Shown: one piece after another, positions 1 to 7,500 of the stretch
How positions within the stretch are numbered: the stretch's first letter is position 1
Layout of the letters: every line of letters starts with the position of its first letter
Assembly (NCBI RefSeq): GCF_019303535.1
Contig: NZ_JACCIU010000001.1
Location: 1,178,001 to 1,242,000 of the forward strand
Direction: 5' to 3'
DNA length: 64,000 nucleotides
Origin: Lactobacillus sp. Sy-1
GTDB lineage: Bacteria; Bacillota; Bacilli; Lactobacillales; Lactobacillaceae
Position numbers and translations under genes: made by a program
Notes under the pieces: generated by a model
The model's input: the letters and a program-made list of their open reading frames with translations, nothing else
The model's database searches: none
Told to the model about the DNA's origin: nothing

Positions 1-498
1 TGTCTTTGGATTATTAAAATCATCTTCAGAAATAACCTGCCAATCATTCCCCTCGGGCATGATATTGAGCTTGGCTTCTTTATCAGACAGAATGTGCATT
101 GGAATTTGTAAAATGATATTATCAGCAACGGCCTTATCGAAATCAATCGCACCGTCTTCATCAGCAACGAGGCCAATTTCACCGGAATTGCTTTCATCAT
201 TTTCGAAGCGCTTTAAAGCAGCTTCATCTGGAACGTAGACTTCATTAATGCTGAAATCTAAGGGCAACTTAACGGGCGTTAGGGAACGAGAAGACGGAAC
301 CGTAATCTCGCCCTTCACCTGTGCATTTACAATTGCGTTTCCTTGATCATAAAATACATGTGATTCAACATCAACTGGCTGAACATCAATGATCTGATCA
401 GAATACCTGGATAAAAGGTCAGCCTTTAAATCGAGGTGGTTTTTTTCAGAAAGTGGTACAGCTTTGTAATCTTTTAAATCACTCAAATACCATTTCAT
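1..498 (-). CDS. yceD: YceD/DUF177 family protein (23S rRNA accumulation protein), 3' end outside window
   Basis: The frame opens with ATG at 498 (MKWYLSDLKDYKAVPL) behind a good AGGAGG and stays open for 166 codons to the window edge, so a short C-terminal part is missing. The family (about 180 residues) is needed for large-subunit rRNA accumulation and usually precedes rpmF (L32), which would lie just beyond base 1. The visible part shows the typical acidic C-terminal half with a conserved Asn-Ile-Ile-Leu-Gln-Ile-Pro stretch. It is separated from tmcAL by 76 bp that hold a strong promoter of its own. The identification rests on family pattern and context. Confidence 0.85.
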   Translation of the reverse strand, partial: MKWYLSDLKDYKAVPLSEKNHLDLKADLLSRYSDQIIDVQPVDVESHVFYDQGNAIVNAQVKGEITVPSSRSLTPVKLPLDFSINEVYVPDEAALKRFENDESNSGEIGLVADEDGAIDFDKAVADNIILQIPMHILSDKEAKLNIMPEGNDWQVISEDDFNNPKT

Positions 499-526
499 AA
501 CAGTTCCTCCTAATGCAACGTGATTA

Positions 527-555
527 ATTATACATATTCGCAATTTTAATGTCAA
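527..555 (-). promoter_or_regulatory. Sigma-A promoter of yceD
   Basis: On the minus strand the sequence reads TTGACA (550-555), a 17-bp spacer, then TATAAT (527-532). Both hexamers match the consensus perfectly. It sits about 25 bp before the yceD Shine-Dalgarno, so yceD (and probably rpmF) is transcribed separately from the yqeG-tmcAL operon. Confidence 0.85.
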
Positions 556-574
556 GGTAATTTCCTTGATAGCG

Positions 575-1711
575 TTACTTTTTAATGATTGGGTGCCGAT
601 ATAAATCTTCAAAATGACCGGTTTGCATCTGAATCAACATTCCCGCATTAAATTCCGCTTGCAACTGTGATTTTAGCATTGATTGGTCAATCTTTGAAAT
701 GATTGGCCACTGAATTTGCTTTTTGACCTGTTTTAAATACTGACGCCCCACATTATTAAACCCTAAAATCCGAATATATGGTGAATGATCCACCATCACA
801 TTCGAATTAAATTGAAGGAGCGTAACTACTAACAACCGCTGAATTCGGGCAAAAGTATACCGTTTCGTTTTGACAATATTGATGAATTGATCAAAACTAT
901 TCGCTTTAATTGCGGCTGCCTTTAGGCGATGCTCAATTCCCTCGGTCATTTGATATCGTTCCCGCAAAACTGTTAGCGGAGTAGTAATTAACTGGTACCG
1001 CAGCTGGGGCCAAAAGCAGTCCCAATCTAACCACTCCATTGGATTCTGGAGCAATTGATATGAAGTGGGCGGCAGCATTTCGCGAACTTGTGCCCAATGT
1101 TGAGCAAACAAAGCCGCTCTAATTGAGCTGGCACTGGCAAATGCGTTCGTTGCAAAGTGATCATGGTGCTGGCTACCAATCCGTTGAATCGGAATTAGGC
1201 TAAATGAGCCGTTAATTGCGTGGCGAGCCCGAGCATAGTTCCAGGCTAAAATATCATTGGGTTGGTCGATTGAAACCCCCAGTTGATTTTTCAGCGCCGC
1301 TTGTATCAAATCCGGATACGGACGGTGGTAATCACGGAAGTGTTCGTTATCACTAGTGAGTTGTCCCACTGCTAGTTTGGCAAAATCCCATTCGGGATGC
1401 TCACACCCGAACGCCAACGATTGACACCTGAGCTGATTAATAATTGCAACGGCGCCCATCGCGAAACGGTCAGCCGGTTGCACAGCACTAAAGACCGGCA
1501 GTTCAACTACTAGGTCAACTCCCCCAGCTAACGCCATTTCAGTCCGTTGCCATTTATCAACGATCGCGGGCGCTCCCCGTTGGACCCAATTCCCGCTCAT
1601 TACCGCCACCACAACGTCAGCATTCGAGCGCTGCTTTGCAACTTTTAGCTGGTATTGATGACCGTTATGGAAGGGATTGTATTCAGCAATGATGCCAACG
1701 GCTGATAGCAT
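575..1711 (-). CDS. tmcAL: tRNA(Met) cytidine acetate ligase (YlbM/DUF795)
   Basis: The 378-residue product is an adenylyltransferase-fold enzyme that uses acetate and ATP to form N4-acetylcytidine at the wobble base of elongator tRNA-Met. The nucleotidyl-transfer signature GIIAEYNPFHNGH lies at residues ~6-18, with the HxGH-type motif. The frame is open 25 codons further upstream, but I choose the ATG at 1711. It follows an AAAAGGGGG Shine-Dalgarno that overlaps the stop region of the upstream methyltransferase gene (stop at 1716-1718), and the family starts at this point. It is the last gene of the yqeG operon. Confidence 0.9.
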   Translation of the reverse strand: MLSAVGIIAEYNPFHNGHQYQLKVAKQRSNADVVVAVMSGNWVQRGAPAIVDKWQRTEMALAGGVDLVVELPVFSAVQPADRFAMGAVAIINQLRCQSLAFGCEHPEWDFAKLAVGQLTSDNEHFRDYHRPYPDLIQAALKNQLGVSIDQPNDILAWNYARARHAINGSFSLIPIQRIGSQHHDHFATNAFASASSIRAALFAQHWAQVREMLPPTSYQLLQNPMEWLDWDCFWPQLRYQLITTPLTVLRERYQMTEGIEHRLKAAAIKANSFDQFINIVKTKRYTFARIQRLLVVTLLQFNSNVMVDHSPYIRILGFNNVGRQYLKQVKKQIQWPIISKIDQSMLKSQLQAEFNAGMLIQMQTGHFEDLYRHPIIKK

Positions 1712-1715
1712 GGTG

Positions 1716-2447
1716 TTACCCCCTTTTAGCGATAAAGAACCACCTGGTCGTATCGGCTTTGGGAGCTTGAGTCCCAAAGTCGGCACTTACCTCCACGTTA
1801 GTGAAGCCGGCTGCCTGCAATTGACTTAGGTAGGTATCCAGTGGATAGGTCCGCTCCCGATGTAATTCAGAAATTTCATCGTAGGCGTCCTTAGCTGGAT
1901 TATAGTTGAAAAACGAGAGATCATGTTCAACTGAATGCGGAGCATCCCCCTCATACGAACGCCACATGAACGCCCGATCTTCATCGTGATAGTTATACAT
2001 ATACCCCGGGTAGACTTCATCGGTCTGATACGGGGTGATAACGTCGAATAGGAACGTGCCATCCACAGCCAAGTGGTTCGCAACCTGTTCAAATAATTGT
2101 CCTAATGCATTTTCATCGGCTAAATAGCAGATTGAATCATCAAAGCAAGTCACCGTTTGATAAACGGGGAGCCCGACTAAGTCGATCATATCCCCGTTAA
2201 AGAGCGGTAAGTCAACGGCATGTTCGACAGCTTTTTGACTGGCAATCGCTAACATGTCTGCTGAGAGGTCTAGGCCAGCCGGTTGGAAACCGTGCTGGGC
2301 AAGCTCAATCGCTAGGCGTCCGTTCCCACAGGCAAGGTCCAATAGCGAACCCGGTTGGGCATTTTGACGGACAAATTGCACCCACTTTGCATACATTTCA
2401 GGATCGAATAATTCGTCATAGAGGGCGGCGAATTCACTGTAAATCAT
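1716..2447 (-). CDS. Class I SAM-dependent methyltransferase
   Basis: A 243-residue protein with SAM-binding motif I (LLDLACGNGRLAIELAQ, about residues 35-51), followed by an acidic motif II (GLDLSADML) and a motif around DDSICYL. This gene sits between rsfS and tmcAL in many Firmicutes (B. subtilis yqeM position); its substrate is not established. Its ATG at 2447 overlaps the rsfS stop codon by one base, which implies translational coupling. Function beyond methyl transfer cannot be read from the sequence. Confidence 0.85.
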   Translation of the reverse strand: MIYSEFAALYDELFDPEMYAKWVQFVRQNAQPGSLLDLACGNGRLAIELAQHGFQPAGLDLSADMLAIASQKAVEHAVDLPLFNGDMIDLVGLPVYQTVTCFDDSICYLADENALGQLFEQVANHLAVDGTFLFDVITPYQTDEVYPGYMYNYHDEDRAFMWRSYEGDAPHSVEHDLSFFNYNPAKDAYDEISELHRERTYPLDTYLSQLQAAGFTNVEVSADFGTQAPKADTTRWFFIAKRG

Positions 2448-2803
2448 TATTCCACAACCCAGTTGCTGATGTCTAATTCAGCAGCATCGGACCATAACTT
2501 TTCAATGTCATAGAATTCCCGTTGTTCCTTTTGGAATACGTGAACGATTACGTCACCAAGGTCAATCAAGATCCAGTTAGATTCATTCTTCCCTTCCACT
2601 TGCTTGATGTTAATGCCCGCCTTTTCTGATTCATCAACAACGGCTTCGGCAATGGCCTTTACCTGTCTGGATGATGAAGCATCCATAATTACAAAGTAAT
2701 CAGCCATTAAACTAATTTGTTCTACGTTAAGCGCCACGATATCGTGAGCCCGCTTGTCATCAGCAGCTTTTACCACTACTTCTACTTTTTCTTTACTATC
2801 CAT
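2447..2803 (-). CDS. rsfS: Ribosome silencing factor RsfS
   Basis: The 118-residue product has the usual family length. It binds protein L14 on the 50S subunit and blocks subunit joining when nutrients are short. Recognisable family stretches are ADYFVIMDASSSRQVKAIAE in the middle and WILIDLGDVIVHVF followed by REFYDIEKLW near the C-terminus. It lies 6 bp after yqeK and overlaps the next gene by one base, as part of the tightly packed ribosome-maturation operon. Confidence 0.95.
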   Translation of the reverse strand: MDSKEKVEVVVKAADDKRAHDIVALNVEQISLMADYFVIMDASSSRQVKAIAEAVVDESEKAGINIKQVEGKNESNWILIDLGDVIVHVFQKEQREFYDIEKLWSDAAELDISNWVVE

Positions 2804-2809
2804 ATTTAA

Positions 2810-3433
2810 TTATCTATCCTTTCTATACAATTCAGAGGTCGGAACCCAGGCGTTAAAGGTATCAATGGTCTTAGGGAATACCGCTGCATGCCGGTTAATT
2901 AAGAAATCAAGGGTGTGGAAGGTCTGATAAGCCACCCCTTCTGCGAGATTCGCAAAGGTGATTTCACGGGCCTTATCTACCCCTGGAAAGTCACGGCCGA
3001 CTTCAATATAATCTGCCATGTAGACTACCTGCGCTAACTTACTCATGTACGGAGCCCCAATCGTATGGTACTTAACCGCATCTAGGATATCAAAGTCTTG
3101 AATTCCGAGTTCATTTTTAATTAAGATCCAACCAACATAACCGTGCCAAACGGCGTTCCCATAGTTCAAAAGTTCAGGATCTAATTTATAATCTTGAATC
3201 GTTTTAATGAAGTCTTCATCGGGACGTTGTTTAGCATAGTCATGCACTAGTCCTGCAATACTAGCCTTTTCTTCATCGACGCCGTTCAAACGCGCCAGCT
3301 TGATTGCCATTTGTTCCACCCGTTGAACGTGGGCAAACCGTTTAGGCCGTAACGCAGCGTCAAGCCGCTTTACTAATTCAGCACGGTCGTATGAAACAAT
3401 GTGTTCATGATAGTCTAAAATTACATCACTCAT
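2810..3433 (-). CDS. yqeK: HD-domain bis(5'-nucleosyl)-tetraphosphatase, YqeK family
   Basis: A 207-residue HD-superfamily hydrolase. The metal ligands are visible as RFAHVQRVEQMA (first His) and GLVHDYAKQ (HD dyad), with further His residues in AVWHGYVG and VKYHTIG. YqeK enzymes hydrolyse Ap4A symmetrically to ADP. Its start lies inside the 3' end of nadD (8-bp overlap), the usual nadD-yqeK pairing, which points to coupled translation. Confidence 0.92.
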   Translation of the reverse strand: MSDVILDYHEHIVSYDRAELVKRLDAALRPKRFAHVQRVEQMAIKLARLNGVDEEKASIAGLVHDYAKQRPDEDFIKTIQDYKLDPELLNYGNAVWHGYVGWILIKNELGIQDFDILDAVKYHTIGAPYMSKLAQVVYMADYIEVGRDFPGVDKAREITFANLAEGVAYQTFHTLDFLINRHAAVFPKTIDTFNAWVPTSELYRKDR

Positions 3434-4058
3434 AGAGTTGGTTCTCCTTTATATAATTCGCCACTGCAGACGGGACCAGGTAGCGAATTGACTGACCCTG
3501 GTGCAGCTTCCTTCTGATTAAAGTCGATGAAACATCCATCATTGGAACGTCCACCCACACGATTGGGTACTTAGAAGTGATTGGATAGCCACTACGCTTG
3601 ACCCCCACAAATTGCACCATCTTAAGGAGGTCGTTAATTCGATACCACTTCGGCAAGTATTCGACCATGTCACCACCCACAATAAAGTAGTAATTATTAT
3701 TGGGGAAGCGACTGGTTAGTTCCTTAATCGTATCGTAACTAAAACTCTTCCCGCCCCGGAGGACTTCGGCTAGTTCAATTCCGAGCTTGGGATTGTCTTC
3801 AGTAGCTAGCCGAAGCATGTTGACCCGGTGGCCAGCATCAATTGCGTGCTTCGGATCAACGTGCGGTGGAATTGAATCTGGCATTAATAAGACTTGGTCT
3901 AGGCCTAATTGACTTCTGACCTGATCAGCAATGATTAAATGACCGGTATGCACCGGATTGAAGGTTCCACCTAAGATTCCAATATTGCGCCCCTTGTCTC
4001 GATGCCCAATGATTTGGGTCAGGGTTTTAACATTCGCTTGATATTCGACTTTGTTCAT
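3426..4058 (-). CDS. nadD: Nicotinate-nucleotide adenylyltransferase
   Basis: The 210-residue enzyme converts NaMN and ATP to NaAD in NAD biosynthesis. The nucleotidyltransferase signature GILGGTFNPVHTGHL is at about residues 27-41, and the C-terminal DVSSTLIRRKL matches the family's (S/T)xxR motif. About 25 residues precede the catalytic core; such N-terminal extensions occur in lactobacilli. The ATG at 4058 follows AGGTGA. It overlaps yqeK by 8 bp and follows yhbY by 11 bp. Confidence 0.95.
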   Translation of the reverse strand: MNKVEYQANVKTLTQIIGHRDKGRNIGILGGTFNPVHTGHLIIADQVRSQLGLDQVLLMPDSIPPHVDPKHAIDAGHRVNMLRLATEDNPKLGIELAEVLRGGKSFSYDTIKELTSRFPNNNYYFIVGGDMVEYLPKWYRINDLLKMVQFVGVKRSGYPITSKYPIVWVDVPMMDVSSTLIRRKLHQGQSIRYLVPSAVANYIKENQLYE

Positions 4059-4069
4059 AATTAATTCAC

Positions 4070-4381
4070 CTAAATTTGTTTAACATCCTCAGAGATGTGC
4101 CGATTCTTAGCTTGATCAGCGATTTTAAACAGTAAAACCGTCCGCCCAATCGTTTGAACGACTTGAATCTCACTATTATTTTCAACAAATTCACGAACAT
4201 CTTCTGGTTCCACGGCGGAATTTTGGAGGATGTTCACCTTCATTAATTCCCGATTGTTCAAAGCAGCATTGACCTGGGTCAACCACTGGTCACTAAGCCC
4301 TTCCTTGCCAATCGAAAATAACGGGCGCATCCGGTTTGCCTGCGCTCTTAAAAAACGTTTTTGTTTCCCACGTAAGTTCAT
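4070..4381 (-). CDS. yhbY: CRM-domain RNA-binding protein YhbY
   Basis: The 103-residue single CRM (chloroplast RNA splicing and ribosome maturation) domain protein is associated with 50S assembly. Family stretches are LRGKQKRFLRAQAN at the N-terminus, SIGKEGLSDQWL (the GxxG-like RNA-binding loop) and VVQTIGRTVLLFK near the C-terminus. AGGAGG lies 6 bp before the ATG. It lies 10 bp downstream of yqeH. Confidence 0.93.
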   Translation of the reverse strand: MNLRGKQKRFLRAQANRMRPLFSIGKEGLSDQWLTQVNAALNNRELMKVNILQNSAVEPEDVREFVENNSEIQVVQTIGRTVLLFKIADQAKNRHISEDVKQI

Positions 4382-4391
4382 ATATATCCTC

Positions 4392-5510
4392 CTATATCAT
4401 CGAGCGCCGAATCAATACGGCCACTTGCTTAGGGGCCCAACCAGCGACAACCACACCAGCTGGCACGGTAATCCAACCTAACCCTTCAATTACTAAATCA
4501 CTTTTTTCAGTTGTTTTAAATTCATGCCTGACTAGCTCAGGGAAGGTCTTTAAGTCAGCGCCACTAGGCGGCGTTAGTAAGTCCCCCAGGTGCTTTTCAT
4601 AAAACGCATCCGCATTGGTCAACTTAGTTCGGTGAACAAACAGGTTATTTTCAACGTAGGCCGTAAACCCATACTTCTTCGCTCCTGAGACGTAATCAAA
4701 GCGAGCTACGCCACCGAAAAATAGCGTTTGTTCTGGGTTCAACTGGTATGAACGGGGCTTGATTTTCTTTTGCGGAGCAACAATTTTCAAGTCGCGACCG
4801 TTCAGGTAGTGCGCCATTTGTTGAGCGTGAATAATTCCTGGTGTATCAATAATTTGCTTGCCATCCGCCAATGGAATTTCAATCTTATCTAAGGTCGTCC
4901 CAGGGAAGCGAGACGTCGTAATGAGTTCCTTAATTCCGGTACTCTGGCGAATGATTTGGTTAATCAGTGTCGACTTCCCAACGTTGGTCACTCCCACCAC
5001 GTAAACGTCACGCCCCTTGCGCTTCTTATCAATCACTTCTAATAGGTGGTCGACAGAGTCATTGGTCTTGGCGGACACTAGTTCAACGTCAATTGGCCGA
5101 ATCCCGTTTTTGTTCGCTTGTTGTCTGATCCAATCGGTTAACTTGCTGCGCTTGAACGAGCTAGGTAATAAATCAGATTTATTTCCGACCATTAGAATTG
5201 GATTATCACCAACGAACCGGTGGAGTCCAGGAATTAAGCTCCCATTAAAGTCAAAAATATCAACAACATATACGATCAATGCATCGGTATCTTGAATTTG
5301 ACTTAACAACATCCGAAAGTCGTCGTCGGTGAGGCTTACTGGTGAAATTTCATTATAATGACGGAGTCTAAAGCACCGCTTACAGTATACATCTTCATCG
5401 TTATCAATTGCATTTTTAAGTGCCGAGGCGGGAACGTAGCCCAATCCATCCGGATCAGTAGTTTGAATCTGCGCTCCACATCCAACACACCGTAATTCTT
5501 CATCTTCCAT
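4392..5510 (-). CDS. yqeH: Ribosome biogenesis GTPase YqeH (circularly permuted)
   Basis: The 372-residue GTPase is needed for 30S assembly. A zinc-finger opens the protein (CVGCG and CKRC). The G motifs then appear in permuted order: G4 (VGNKSD) comes before the P-loop (GVTNVGKST), and G3 (DTPG) follows. Circular permutation is diagnostic for the YqeH/RsgA class. Its ATG overlaps the yqeG stop by one base, and the Shine-Dalgarno AGGAGG lies inside the end of yqeG. Confidence 0.95.
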   Translation of the reverse strand: MEDEELRCVGCGAQIQTTDPDGLGYVPASALKNAIDNDEDVYCKRCFRLRHYNEISPVSLTDDDFRMLLSQIQDTDALIVYVVDIFDFNGSLIPGLHRFVGDNPILMVGNKSDLLPSSFKRSKLTDWIRQQANKNGIRPIDVELVSAKTNDSVDHLLEVIDKKRKGRDVYVVGVTNVGKSTLINQIIRQSTGIKELITTSRFPGTTLDKIEIPLADGKQIIDTPGIIHAQQMAHYLNGRDLKIVAPQKKIKPRSYQLNPEQTLFFGGVARFDYVSGAKKYGFTAYVENNLFVHRTKLTNADAFYEKHLGDLLTPPSGADLKTFPELVRHEFKTTEKSDLVIEGLGWITVPAGVVVAGWAPKQVAVLIRRSMI

Positions 5511-6037
5511 TATTTAATATCCTCCTGCCATGTAAGGTTCGGGTAGCTTTTTTGGAGTCGCTTCATTACCCGTCCTTCAATCCGCCGATTAACACTTGTA
5601 ATCCAAGCATCGCTATTAAGAATCGGTTTGACTAATACACTGCGTACCCCGGCATTATTCGATGCCCATACGTCGGTCATCAATTGATCACCAACCATAA
5701 TGACTTGGTCACGATTTAACTGGTATTTCCGTAACGCCCGGTTAATTCCCGCCGGGAGCGGCTTCATCGCCCTAGAAATAAAATCGAGATCTAAATTACT
5801 GACCGCACGCTTTACCCGCGAATGTTTATTATTTGAAATGACGACCAGTTTGATATTGAACTCCGCTAGTGTTGCTAGCCAAGTTCGTAATTGGGGAGTC
5901 CCATCTGGATTATTCCAGGGAATCAAAGTATTATCTAAATCGGTAAACACCGCCTTGATTCCCATTGCATTGAGCTGGACGGGCTTCAAATCGTAAATTG
6001 CTGAAATCATCCAAGTTGGTTTAAATTTTTCAATCAT
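5510..6037 (-). CDS. yqeG: YqeG family HAD-IIIA phosphatase
   Basis: A 175-residue HAD-superfamily hydrolase. Motif I is FTDLDNTLIPWN (DxDxT) at about residues 31-42, motif II VISNN, and motif III/IV MVGDQLMTDVWA. The natural substrate is unsettled; conserved placement before yqeH links it to ribosome maturation. It starts 65 bp after the rplT terminator and heads the operon running down to tmcAL. Confidence 0.92.
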   Translation of the reverse strand: MIEKFKPTWMISAIYDLKPVQLNAMGIKAVFTDLDNTLIPWNNPDGTPQLRTWLATLAEFNIKLVVISNNKHSRVKRAVSNLDLDFISRAMKPLPAGINRALRKYQLNRDQVIMVGDQLMTDVWASNNAGVRSVLVKPILNSDAWITSVNRRIEGRVMKRLQKSYPNLTWQEDIK

Positions 6038-6101
6038 AATTGCTCCCCATATTTAAAGATTATGTAACTAGGCCGACTGGCAACCTAGAAGTGATATTAA
6101 G

Positions 6102-6138
6102 AAAAAAACTTTCACCAATTAAAATGTCTGGTGAAAGT
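6102..6138 (-). terminator. Rho-independent terminator after rplT
   Basis: On the minus strand a perfect 10-bp stem ACTTTCACCA / TGGTGAAAGT (6129-6138 with 6108-6117) has an 11-base loop and is followed by a run of seven T. It lies 12 bp beyond the rplT stop codon. Confidence 0.9.
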
Positions 6139-6149
6139 CTTCATTTCTG

Positions 6150-6506
6150 TTATGCTAAAGCTTTTTTAGCAGCTTCTGCGAATGCCTTAAATGCATCAGC
6201 ATCGTTAACAGCTAAATCAGCTAACATTTTACGGTTAACTTCAATATTAGCTAACTTCAAACCGTGCATAAGCTTGCTGTAACTTAAACCATTGATTCTT
6301 GCAGCAGCATTGATCCGAGCGATCCAAAGCTTTCTGAAGTTGATTTTGTTGTTACGACGGTCACGGAAAGCATAAGTACGTGACTTCATAACTTGGTCTT
6401 TAGCAGTCTTGAATAAACGGCTCTTAGCACCGCGGTATCCCTTAGCTGCTTTTAGCATGCGCTTACGGCGTGCGTGTGTAACGGTTCCACCTTTAACTCG
6501 TGGCAT
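6150..6506 (-). CDS. rplT: 50S ribosomal protein L20
   Basis: The 118-residue, strongly basic protein begins [19 protein letters not shown], which is diagnostic for L20. L20 nucleates 50S assembly and in Firmicutes also binds the infC leader to repress its own operon. AGGAGG precedes the ATG. It lies 36 bp downstream of rpmI and is the last gene of infC-rpmI-rplT, closed by a clear terminator. Confidence 0.98.
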   Translation of the reverse strand: MPRVKGGTVTHARRKRMLKAAKGYRGAKSRLFKTAKDQVMKSRTYAFRDRRNNKINFRKLWIARINAAARINGLSYSKLMHGLKLANIEVNRKMLADLAVNDADAFKAFAEAAKKALA

Positions 6507-6542
6507 ATTGAATTCCTCCTAAATAATGGTTCTTAGATTAAA

Positions 6543-6734
6543 TTATTTTAATAACTTAAGGTACTTCTTAGTGTTTGAAGCTGAAATTACATGAGTACCG
6601 CGCAAGTGACGACGTTGCTTCTTAGTCTTACCATGGAAACGGTGACTAGTAAAAGCATGAGCACTCTTTAAACCACCCTTAGCAGTTTTCTTGAAACGCT
6701 TTGCTACGGCGCGGTTAGTTTTGATCTTAGGCAT
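6543..6734 (-). CDS. rpmI: 50S ribosomal protein L35
   Basis: The 63-residue, Lys/Arg-rich protein begins [20 protein letters not shown], the L35 signature. It has the usual family length, an AAGGAGG Shine-Dalgarno, and its standard place between infC and rplT. Confidence 0.98.
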   Translation of the reverse strand: MPKIKTNRAVAKRFKKTAKGGLKSAHAFTSHRFHGKTKKQRRHLRGTHVISASNTKKYLKLLK

Positions 6735-6780
6735 TGTGAATATCCTCCTTCAAAAATAATAATAATTATAATTTTAATAA

Positions 6781-7302
6781 TTATTTCTTTTCAGTATCGT
6801 TTGGGGCAAGCATTAAGAACATGCTCCGCCCTTCCATTTTAGCTCTTTGGGTAACGACCGCAACATCCTTAGTTGCGTCGGCCATCTTATTTAAGACGTC
6901 CCGACCGATTTCTTTATGGGTGATTGCACGCCCCTTGAAACGAATCGAAACCCGTACTTTGGCACCCTTACTTAAGAATGTCTGTACCCGCTTTAACTTA
7001 GTGTTAAAGTCATTGGTATCGATGGTGGGACTCAAACGAATTTCCTTAACGCTAATTGTCTTTTGACTTTGGCGAGACTTACGAGCCTTCTTTTGTTGTT
7101 CGAAACGGTATTTTCCGTAATCTAAAATCTTCGCAACTGGTGGCTTTGCCTTTGGGGCAACTAAAACAAGATCTAAATTAGCATCTTCTGCCAACTTTAA
7201 TGCTTCAGCCTTAGTTTTAACACCAAGTTGTTCGCCTTGAGCGTCAATTAAACGGACATCGCGAGAACGAATTCCTTCATTGACCATCATATCATTTGCT
7301 AT
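6781..7302 (-). CDS. infC: Translation initiation factor IF-3 (rare ATA start)
   Basis: IF-3 binds the 30S subunit and rejects poor start codons. Hallmarks are [16 protein letters not shown] near the N-terminus, [20 protein letters not shown], and [17 protein letters not shown] followed by [13 protein letters not shown] in the C-terminal domain. No ATG fits the family start. GGAGG is followed by tggattacc and then ATA (7302), giving Ile-Ala-Asn-Asp-Met-Met aligned with the ISKDM-type start of Bacillus IF-3. An ATT at 7308 is the alternative but sits only 3 bp after GGAGG. Rare ATT/ATA-type starts let IF-3 repress its own translation. An ATG at 7290 would give an N-terminally shorter protein. 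Confidence 0.93.
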   Translation of the reverse strand: MANDMMVNEGIRSRDVRLIDAQGEQLGVKTKAEALKLAEDANLDLVLVAPKAKPPVAKILDYGKYRFEQQKKARKSRQSQKTISVKEIRLSPTIDTNDFNTKLKRVQTFLSKGAKVRVSIRFKGRAITHKEIGRDVLNKMADATKDVAVVTQRAKMEGRSMFLMLAPNDTEKK

Positions 7303-7458
7303 GGTAATCCACCTCCAAATATTTTCAAAAAGCAGAAAAAGCGGACGCACGAAGGCACCCGCTTTTTAATCCGAAATAAAATCAGATTTTTTACCGTACA
7401 TTTGCCCAGCGACTCTGGTCACTAAGGCGAGAAGCGGGATGCTTCTGCTTTTTATCTA
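7303..7458 (-). promoter_or_regulatory. infC leader with L20-type regulatory terminator
   Basis: About 155 nt of untranslated leader lie between the predicted start of transcription and infC. Just upstream of the Shine-Dalgarno is a strong hairpin with arms 7359-7367 and 7336-7344 (AAAAAGCGG / CCGCTTTTT on the minus strand) and a T-rich tail. This fits the L20 leader of Firmicutes, in which L20 binding favours premature termination. The binding structure itself was not modelled. Confidence 0.7.
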
Positions 7459-7464
7459 CATAAT

Positions 7465-7493
7465 ACTATACCAGGAAGAATCGAATCCGTCAA
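7465..7493 (-). promoter_or_regulatory. Promoter of infC-rpmI-rplT
   Basis: On the minus strand TTGACG (7488-7493), a 17-bp spacer and TATAGT (7465-7470). It begins 7 bp after the thrS stop codon with no terminator in between, so some thrS transcripts may also run into the infC leader. Confidence 0.8.
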
Positions 7494-7500
7494 GGACGAA

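Noticed and set aside
543-572. Short inverted repeat TCAAGG/CCTTGA between tmcAL and yceD as a terminator
   Set aside because: It is only 6 bp with no T-run, and it overlaps the -35 box of a perfect promoter.
575-1786. Longer tmcAL start at 1786
   Set aside because: The extra 25 residues overlap the methyltransferase gene, have no Shine-Dalgarno and do not match the family. ATG 1711 follows AAAAGGGGG.
6040-6282. Plus-strand open frame across the rplT end and terminator
   Set aside because: It is antisense to rplT and includes the terminator hairpin, with no Shine-Dalgarno or recognisable product.
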